Of a stretch of DNA of 64,000 bases, positions 56,624 through 64,000 are shown piece after piece. The stretch is from the NCBI GenBank assembly GCA_037157565.1, contig JAZHRO010000014.1:99417501-99481500 (forward strand), written 5' to 3'. The translations under genes were made by a program, and so were the position numbers. Position 1 is the stretch's first letter. Each line of letters starts with the position of its first letter. Under the pieces are notes generated by a model. That model made no database searches and had not been told where the DNA came from. It was given only the letters and a program-made list of their open reading frames with translations. The stretch is from Thalassia testudinum (lineage: Eukaryota; Streptophyta; Magnoliopsida; Alismatales; Hydrocharitaceae).

Positions 56624-57092
56624 TGACGGGAACACCAACATGAGCCCTAACTAGCTCATTTTGACCCAGAAAAGAGAACAAAAGCTCCTACATAACCAAC
56701 TGGAGGTCTTAACTTAATGAATAACCATTCTGAGAGAAAAGTAAGAAACAAGGGGTAAAGCTGCAATTTTACCATTACAGTATAACAATGGATTTCCTCA
56801 TGGGCTAAACACAGGTCAAATGGTCTTAACAAGATAAAACTAGGTTGGTTCAAATAGAAAAGGGTTCATGTAACTTCTAGGAATTAAATGACTTCTTGTA
56901 ACCCTAAAACAGACCTACTTAATTTAACAAGGCTTTGGTCAGGATAAAATTCACCTAAACCCTCTAAAAATCATCTAAGAAAATCCTATAGGGTTTCAAG
57001 CCTTCAATTTGGGACTTAGAACCTATTTTAACCTAAATTGGGGTCTTAGTGAAATGTTTGCCCTAAATTGGGTTTTTACATAAATTGCCAAT
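56624..57092 (+). repeat. Partial LTR of the D family
   Basis: Begins TGACGGGAACACCAACATGA, homologous to the reverse complement of the D LTR end (28356 leftwards), and follows it to about 27885. It is cut at 57092 by element E, within ATAAATTGCC. The remainder would lie beyond the right edge of the window. Confidence 0.8.
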
Positions 57093-59391
57093 TGATGGCG
57101 ATTTTACGCGGTTTGTTAAAATACGTCATTGTAACGCGTAAAACCGATCAACTCTTAAATTTATATTCCTAGATAGGAGAGTATCTAGGGTCGTCCAAGG
57201 AAGCAATATGTTTGCAATAGTGATTCTCTTGCTTGGAATAAATCTCAACTTTCTTTTTGGTATTTTTTTCAATATATCATTTTTTTTGTTTTTAAGCTAA
57301 GGTAACATGCGAAATGGTGGCGGAAAGGTAATTTACACTTCAATTTGACTACTACTTTCTAAGTGGAAAGTAATAGCCTCTCCCTAAGCTCACTCTAGAC
57401 AAGTGGAGGCCTAGAATAATTAGGGAGAGGGAGTGAAAAATGCTAAAAGAATAAAGTAAGTAGAAATGTAAAATAGAAAATTGCAAAGAAGGCAACTTGA
57501 TTGATGAAAAGTGTTTTACAAAAAAAAAAGCCTAGTAGAGGAATGCTTCTACTACTAGAAAAATTAAAATAAGAAAGGCAAACATAAATCCTCTAGATAG
57601 ATGGTGAAGAAGAGGGCTTCTTGCTCCAAGGTTGGTGGCTCCCAAGCTTGAAAAGAATCCTTCAACTCCTTGCAGTGCTCCGCCAAGTTAATGTCCTCCA
57701 AGGCAAGCCCTAAGGGGGCGTGCCCTAAGCTTCTCTCCAACGGTGGACATCCACGCTAGGTCCTTCTCCCTTTCCTGGCCGTCCTCCTTGAAGTGGAAGA
57801 GTCATCCTCCTTGGCGTGGCTCAAGTTGAAGAGAGTGGGGAGAAGAAGGCACCAAAAGGGCTGGTGATGTGCCCCTTTAATCTCCTTCTCTACTCCTTCT
57901 TCTTGGCCGTAGGTATAGGTGGTTTAGGTAGCAAATTACACTAATGGAGGATGATCTGAAATGGTTGTAGGTGGTGGGTTTATATAGAGTAGGAAGGGGG
58001 GCTAAGGTGACTCTTGGAATGGAGGGCTAAGATGGAGAGATGGAGGTGGTTAAGGATCCAATGGCCAAGGGTGTTTGGTGCCACCTTAAGAGACACCAAG
58101 GGGTAGTTATGGGGGTTGACACCCCTTGATGTTTGCGCGAAAATGGGTCTTCTAGAAGGCTATTAGGTGGCGCCACCTTAGGATTCTAGAAGGGGGGTAT
58201 GTGGATGGCTAGGATGGGTTATGTGGGTAGGTGTAGGGTTGATGAAGGGACTGAAAGTGGCGCCAATATAGAGGTGGTTAGGGGTAGTTTCTGGTGCCAA
58301 CTTTAGGTGTCTTTTAGTGGAGATAGTGTGGTGAAGGGATGGCTAGGAGGTGGCGCCAACTTTAGTAGGGTAGCTAGCTTAGGTAGGCTTGAGTTGGTGG
58401 AGCTAGCTAGGGTTGATTTTGAAGGTAATGGATGGCCAAGGAGCTGGTTGTTAGCTAAGCTAAGCTAAGATAAGATAAGCTAAGATAGCTTAGCTAAAGG
58501 TGGAGTAAAGGAGAAGGTAATGGAGCTAGGGTTTGGAGGAAGGAGCTGAGGAGGAGAAGTCTGGAGATGGAGCTGGAGCAGGCTGCTGCTGAAGAGGCTG
58601 GCATGGGGCTACTCTAGCTGGCTTAGCTTGCTAGTTCCTTGCTAGTTCCTAAGACAAGCTAAAGTGAGCTAGCTTCTACCAAAATAAGCTGAGGTGAGCT
58701 AGGTCTGGTGCTCCCGGGGAGAATCAAGCTGGTTGAGGCAGCTAAGGTAGCTTAGCTCAACTGAGTTGAGCTAAGCTGAGTCCCTGGGAGCTGGACTTGA
58801 GCTTCCTGAGCTGGGATGAGTTCTTCTTCAGTTGGCTGGAGCTGAGCGGAGCTGGATGTAGCTGGATCTGAGCTGGGGTGAACTCCTGTCAACTTAGCTG
58901 AGCTGGCTAGAGCTCCCTGTGGACTAGTGGGAGCTGAGATGAGCTAGACTCAGCTAAGTTGAGCTGGATCTGAGCTGACTTGAGCTAGGGTGAGCTAAGG
59001 TGAACTCTCTTGAGCTGCCATCCAGCTGAGATTAGCTGAATGGAGCTGGGATGAGCTAACCCTAGTTCAAGTAAGCTAGGTTCCTGCTGCGGTGAGCTGG
59101 ATCATGCTGAGGTGAGCTGGATCAGGCTGAGTTGAGCTGGATCAGGCTGAGTTCCAGCTAGTCTAGGCTTCTCCTTCACCATTTGCCTTCTTGTGTGCTA
59201 GGGTTTTAGGGATCTATATATCTGTTCATCCCTAACTCTTACAAAAACATATTAAAAAGACAATAAAAAATGCAATGCATGCCTAACCTATTTTATGCCT
59301 AAATGCAGCCCAAAATCCCGTCTGTGGAGTAAAATCCTAAGAGCTAGGTTTGTTTTAATGCATAAGAATGATGATAAACTGGCGTTTATCA
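57093..59391 (-). repeat. 3' LTR of E (E2)
   Basis: 2299 bp from TGATGGCG to GTTTATCA. Homologous to solo LTR E1 (15584-17802) in reverse. TATA on the minus strand at 57979-57987. AGCT-rich block 58380-59170 and GGCGCC motifs near 58154, 58257 and 58344. Ends with the hairpin 59372-59391. Confidence 0.9.
59372..59391 (-). other. U3-terminal hairpin of LTR E
   Basis: TGATAAAC / TGGC / GTTTATCA: a perfect 8-bp stem with a 4-base loop ending at the LTR terminus, next to the polypurine tract. E1 (15584-15603) and G (53206-53225) keep decayed forms. Confidence 0.68.
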
Positions 59392-59440
59392 CACCCCCAT
59401 GCTTATCTTTTGCTAGTCTCTTAGCAAAAGTTAAAACGAA
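59392..59440 (-). promoter_or_regulatory. Polypurine tract of E
   Basis: The minus strand reads GAGACTAGCAAAAGATAAGC then ATGGGGGTG directly before the LTR TGATAAAC. Confidence 0.75.
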
Positions 59441-60642
59441 ATTTTTGGGAAATCTAATTTTGTCGACTTTTGAGGAGAAAAAGAGATTAGTGGACCTTGG
59501 TAGATTAAAACATTGGAGGTACGGGATTTGTTAAAGATAAACATCGGGATTTATTTTTGGACTCAACCATTAGACAGAACAGGATCAATATATCCTCCAG
59601 AAAATTCTCAAATTAACCCCTTGTTAATTCAGATGACTTGAAATGTTTGTTTTTAGGATGTTTTTGGCTCATGAATCTGATTCGCAACTTGCAAAATCCT
59701 TTAAAACCTTGTGTCTGTGCTTGTGAAAAGCCAACATTTATAAGGGCGTGTTAATTTATTTATTATTACTTTTTTTTTTCTCCCCCATGCTTATTTTTAG
59801 CATAGTCTTACAACAGATGTGTCGGGATCATCATTCCTGTTACCATTCCTCGAGGGGGCTCTGGTGCCAGTACTTCGGGATAGCGTTGTCCATGACACCA
59901 CCCAGGAGCTCACAACCCCAAAACACGATGCGGTGAAAAGGGGTGCTCCAAGAAAACTCAAGCTCTTGCTCCGACACTATAGGTAGAGCACCGTCCAAGA
60001 CACTTGAGCTGCTAAAATGCTCTTTAATGCTCCATCTAAAGATATGGAATATAGATATGGAGCAACGCCGAGGGGGTAACATGTTGACATCGCGTCCTCA
60101 AAGGAGGCATTTTCCTTCTTCTCGGCGGTGGGAACTCAAACCAATGATCTGTTTCAGACTTTTACTAAGTCTAAACAAGGGAGTTTTTCAAATTTTTCGT
60201 TATTTTTAAGTGTTGGCTTGTGTGTGAAGAGTGACACAAGAAGTTTCTCAAAACATGCAAGTTTTTGAATCAGAGGCTAAGTCAAATAATTTTCATATTA
60301 CAAAATAGGATCAAGTCACCTGAACTATCATGAGTTTAGGTGGAATTTTATAGAAGGATATCTGATCTAGTCTAAAATAGACCCTGGAATTCTAATGATC
60401 AGATCCATATCCTCATCCTTAGTTTGTTAAAGATTAAATCCCATTGTACCAAAAGTGAATTTTTCGATCTTAGTCCCGATTTCAAAATTTTTCCTCAAAA
60501 AGTTTTGAACATTTTTATTTTTATTTTTATTTTTATTTATTTATTTATTTATTTTTTTGGTATGCAAGCAAGAAATAAATTAAAGAAAATTGCATGTTTT
60601 TAGGTTTTGAACATCCTAAATCGATTGTAAAAATTTAAAAAC
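59441..60642 (-). other. 3' non-coding region of E with UTR repeat module
   Basis: Contains a diverged copy of the UTR module (59815-60135), with GTCCATGACACCACC and CCGTCCAAGACAC cores and the CGATGTCAACATGTTACC/GGCGGTGGGAACTC frame. Also a TTTTTA pentamer-like repeat at 60515-60560. No gene. Confidence 0.55.
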
Positions 60643-60680
60643 ACCCCCCCATGCTTAAGATATGCCATGTCCTCATGCAT
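60643..60680 (-). promoter_or_regulatory. Conserved 3' motif of E
   Basis: The minus strand reads GCATGAGGACATGGCATATC then TTAAGCATGGGGGGG, as in A, M1 and D. Confidence 0.65.
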
Positions 60681-60777
60681 TAGGAGGGAAAAGGGATCAC
60701 CTTAGTGAAGAACGGTCGGGTTTAGGAGGAAAAAAACCTGGAAAAAGAAGAAAAAAGGGAAAGTAAGAAAAAATGAT

Positions 60778-60800
60778 GGGTTACCTCCCATCCAGTGCTA
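60778..60800 (-). promoter_or_regulatory. Post-ORF motif of E
   Basis: The minus strand reads TAGCACTGGATGGGAGGTAA then CCC, 14 bases after the gag-pro stop; the same motif follows the ORFs of C and D. Confidence 0.6.
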
Positions 60801-60813
60801 TCTTTTACGCCAT

Positions 60814-63708
60814 TCAGTCGGGCGTGAAGGTATGCACGGAAGACGTAAAATCATGTAGATAATTGGACACTTGGATGCCTGCAAAAAAGGTGTCTTCTTT
60901 TAGATCCCTAGGAAATTGATTAGAAATAACATTGGGATCAAAGTTGGATGGAAAATGATAAGTGTAGCCCGAGTCTGGCCATGGTTTTAAATCAAGTTGG
61001 ATGCCAAACTCAGGCGGGGTTGGTGGCAGGTCCGGAAGAATTAGGTGCAGGAATAGTGGGTTGGTTAGGGGGCTGTCAGGAATAAATTTTGGGTCAAGAC
61101 AAGTTTCCAGATCACAGATTTCGCCGACCACTGATTCTGAATCAGAGTCCTCAAAGAAATTGTGGTCGGTAAGGGTATCTATTAACATTGTCTCCTACAA
61201 CATATTGGAAATTTCAGTATCTGAGTCCTCAAAGAAGTTATCATCATGGAATCTCGTGGAGGATTTAAAAATATCTAAAGTGATAGTTTGGCCTGCACAG
61301 TTAATATCCATTTTGCCTGTGTGGCAATTGATATTTGCCTTTGCGGTGGCCAAAAAGGGGCATCCAAGGATTATTAGGGAGTCCAATAATGATTTAGGTG
61401 CCTCAATGTCAAGAACCAGAAAGTCTGCAAGGAAGACACAATTTTGGACCTTGACTAAAACATCCTCAACAATCCCACGAGGTTTGATTGTAGATCGGTC
61501 GACCAATTGCAGGGTAACCTCAACGGGTTTTAATTCACCGATCTGAAATTCTTCGATTAAACTTATGGGAATAATATTAACTGCGGCACCAAGATCAAGA
61601 AGGGCGCGATTAAATGTAGTGTCATCAATAATTACAGAAATTAAAGGCACCCCCGGATCTTTCATCTTAGGAGGCAGCTTACTCTGTATGACAGAGCTTA
61701 CTGTCTCCGAAAGATGCACCTGTCCTAGATTTTTAGCCTGCCTTTTAGGAGTACAAATCTCCTTCAAAAATTTAGCATAGGCAGGTATATATTTGATGGC
61801 ATCTAGGAGAGGAATATTGATATGAACATGCCCAAATAGCTCCATGAGTTCTTCTGTAGTGGGCTCAGATTTCTTTTTTTTGTTGGTGGTGGGGTAGAGA
61901 GGTTGTGGGAAAGGGACAGGAATCTTGTCTTGAGATTTTTGTATTTCTTTTTCTTCCTGATGGGGAGGTGGGGAGTCAATTTACACAGGTATTTCACCAG
62001 GTTGGTGTGAAGGCCTGGGGTCAGTGGTGGTTTTCCCACTCCTCAAAGTTACTGCATGTGCAGTCGGATTATTATTTGGAGGAGGTAGGGGGGCCTGTGA
62101 TTGCAGAAACCTGGGCGGCTGCTGAGGTGGTGGATTAGGAGGAGGCTGATTTGGATAATGTGGATTTCTGCCCATATAATGATTCCCTTGGTGATTAGGG
62201 TTGGGTATGGGTTGGGACGGAAGATGTCCTACAGGACTTTGCATGGGAGTAACCCCAATCTGATTATTTAGATTTGTGATGGTGCGGGTTACTTCCGTCA
62301 TTTTTGTTTGCATATCCTGTAGGGTCTGCATCATCTGGGCATTGATGTCTTGTTGGGATGGCCCAGGATGGAAGTTTGGATTCGACCCATACCCGTTAAA
62401 ATGATATGGTTGGGAGGAAACTTGATTATTCCATGAGTAGTTCGGGTAATTTTTCCAATTGGAAGAATTTTTAAAGGGCTCCTGGATGGCAGAAATAGTT
62501 TAAGTGGGGTTAAGATCTGGATAGTTGTAATTCCCCAGTGAATCATGGGCAACCTCAGAATAATCAGCAGGAGTAGTGTTGAGATTGTGCAAATTTTCTC
62601 TTCGTGGAAAGTTAGGTTGGGTTAGATGTGGGTGTGGAGCTTGGGTTGATGTGGCCAGTCTTTCCTCAATTTTCTTTTGATTAATATGCATCTGGTCGAG
62701 TTTTTGAGCGATCATTTGAAGATCGTCTTGGGTGATTGGGATAGCTTGAGTGCCTATTTCATGAACACCGAACTGCGGGTTTTGGGTTCTGCAAAATGTG
62801 TTCATGGAAGCTTGATTAAATGAGTTTTCACTCATTTCTTCAAACAAGTCGTAGGCACTTTCAACATCTTTATTTAAGAAGTTGCCGCCACACGAGGTGT
62901 CGACAAAATGTCGGATTTGATCTTCTAATCCATGATAGAAGATTTGCATGAGCTGCCATAAAGGAATCTCGTGGTGCGGGCAACTTCTTAAAAGGTCTTG
63001 AAATCTTTCCCAAGAATCATGGAAAGTTTCACAAGATTTTTGGTGAAAGGTCGTAATAGATCTTCGTAAGGAATTGGTACGACCTATGGGAATCAATTTC
63101 TTGAGGAAGGCACTCTTGAGTTGAGGCCATGTTGTGATGGGTCGGCCAATGGTCCTGAACCAATAAGCGGCCTTATCTTTAAGAGATAATGGAAAAAGCC
63201 GCATCAGCCATATGTCTTCTTGCACATTTCGGGAACGGGTTGTCTGTGCAAGAAGAGTTAGCTCTTCAAGGTGGCTGAAAGGGTCTTCCCTAGGAAGGCC
63301 ATGAAAGTGTTTAATTAGGTTCAGGACCGCAGGCTTCATCTCAAAGTCCCCCTCCGGTATGACCACCCCTGGTCGTTCCTCATAATAAGATGGATCATAG
63401 AAATCTTTTAGAGGAACAACAGGCTACTAACGGGGTGGTGGGTTTGGCCTTGGATTGGCTAGGTTTTGGATGTTCCTAGTCAATGTTTGTTGATTGGAAT
63501 TTAATTTATTAATCTGATCGGCCATCAATTTTAAAAGATCAGGTAGGGGGTCTTCATGTTGTGTGTGGGGCAACTCAAGATTAGGGAGCTCCAAGTGTGG
63601 GAAGTTACTGGTGGTTGGGTTTTGGGTGGAAGGGTTAGAATTAGAGTTAGTGGTGGGGTTAGAGGTGGACGTGGAAGGGTCAGTGGACCTATTTTGTTGT
63701 GTTTCCAT
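60814..63708 (-). pseudogene. gag: E gag-protease, one frame with nonsense changes
   Basis: Start at METQQNRSTD (63708). A single frame of about 965 codons runs to 60814, broken only by TAG-TAG (63429-63424), TAA (62500), TAA (61981) and TAG (61195); all can come from CAG or CAA. A Ser/Thr/Asn-rich N-terminus precedes the capsid core (about 63330-62850: REDPFSHLEEL, LSLKDKAAYWF, GGNFLNKDVESAYDLFEEM). Next come a coiled-coil/Pro-rich part, the Athila signature VTLRSGK near 62030, the IPLLDAIKYIPAYAKFLKE block near 61815, and protease with LLDLGAAVNIIP near 61605. A Pro/Asp-rich tail ends at the post-ORF motif. No zinc knuckle is visible where A has one. Gag would build the particle and protease mature it; pol is absent. 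Confidence 0.87.
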
Positions 63709-64000
63709 TTTTTCAGGAGAAGACAGAAAAAGTGGTCTTTTTGCGTGGGGGGCGAAATCAAATGGTCCTTCCAAGTGCGGATTTTGAGATCGTCGCCAGT
63801 GCATAAAATGGAAGAACAGGAGGGGAGGAGAAGAGAAAGAGGTGACAGAAAGTGTGCGATTCAAACAAACAGAACTAGACCTAACTTAAATGTGACTCCC
63901 TAATAATAACCTAAGACTTGGTCTATGTAGGAAATAAGTAGTCAATAGTGAATACCCGTTCTATCAACAAATCTAGCCAATTTGCTTAAGGGGAGGTTTG
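63709..64000 (-). other. Leader of E, continues outside the window
   Basis: Upstream of the gag start on the minus strand. An open frame continues to 63864, but the METQQ start fits better as it opens the low-complexity gag N-terminus. The primer site and 5' LTR are beyond 64000. Confidence 0.5.

Larger units (their letters stand above)
57093..64000 (-). mobile_element. Element E: gag-protease-only Athila relative (right end outside window)
   Basis: 3' LTR 57093-59391, polypurine tract, UTR module, 3' motif, post-ORF motif and one long gag-pro frame (63708-60814), followed by leader to the window edge. RT, RNase H and integrase are absent: only about 130 bases separate the ORF end from the 3' motif. 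The left target pentamer is CCAAT (57088-57092); the partner lies outside. Gag and protease are Athila-like but distinct from those of A. It would need polymerase and integrase from another element. Confidence 0.88.

Noticed and set aside
61001..61546. 181-aa plus-strand frame
   Set aside because: Antisense shadow of the E protease region.

Overview
The window reads as plant nuclear heterochromatin, almost certainly from an angiosperm. Athila-lineage Ty3/gypsy retrotransposons primed by tRNA-Asp, a plant L1-type LINE and a hAT transposon carrying a PPR-gene fragment account for nearly all of it. I find no intact host gene, no rRNA or tRNA gene and no CRISPR array. Codon remnants are riddled with stops that mostly fit C-to-T change (CAG/CAA/CGA to TAG/TAA/TGA), as expected of heavily methylated, silenced repeats.

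Layout: one large nest fills 1214-53261. A ~1.03 kb hAT-like element (TIRs at 1214 and 53261) carries a PPR pseudogene fragment. It was interrupted by non-autonomous LTR element C (minus, 1238-50533, TSD GGTAC) and by solo LTR G (51513-53225, TSD GGTAT/GGTAC). The 3' LTR of C is split by element M1 (minus, 2035-42564, TSD ACGCA/ATGCA). The 3' LTR of M1 holds a LINE (2297-7355, 15-bp TSD). The 3' end of M1 holds element D (minus, 9046-35915, TSD CTCCT). The 3' LTR of D holds a complete Athila element A (plus, 10060-26474). A carries solo LTR E1 in its pol gene (15584-17802, TSD TTCCC) and solo LTR F in its 3' LTR (24249-26422, TSD CAATG). The order of events is therefore hAT, C, M1, D, A, then E1/F. 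All boundaries were read from TG...CA ends, target duplications and comparison with uninterrupted copies in the window.

A second nest begins at 55638: an A/M1-type LTR (plus) is cut by a D-type LTR (plus, 56624), which is cut by a minus-strand E element (57093 to beyond 64000). E encodes gag and protease but no polymerase.

How the parts work together (inference): A is the only element with reverse transcriptase, RNase H and integrase. E supplies gag-protease only. C, M1 and D have no gag or pol but encode Tyr/Asn/Pro/Ser-rich, partly coiled-coil, acidic proteins I do not recognise. They share with A and E the tRNA-Asp primer site, a 3' motif and in most cases a 3' UTR repeat module. M1 also shares LTRs and about 1.2 kb of leader with A. 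They look like a guild of partners mobilised by Athila enzymes. The most striking shared signal is a short hairpin at the U3 end of every LTR family, different in sequence but conserved in form.
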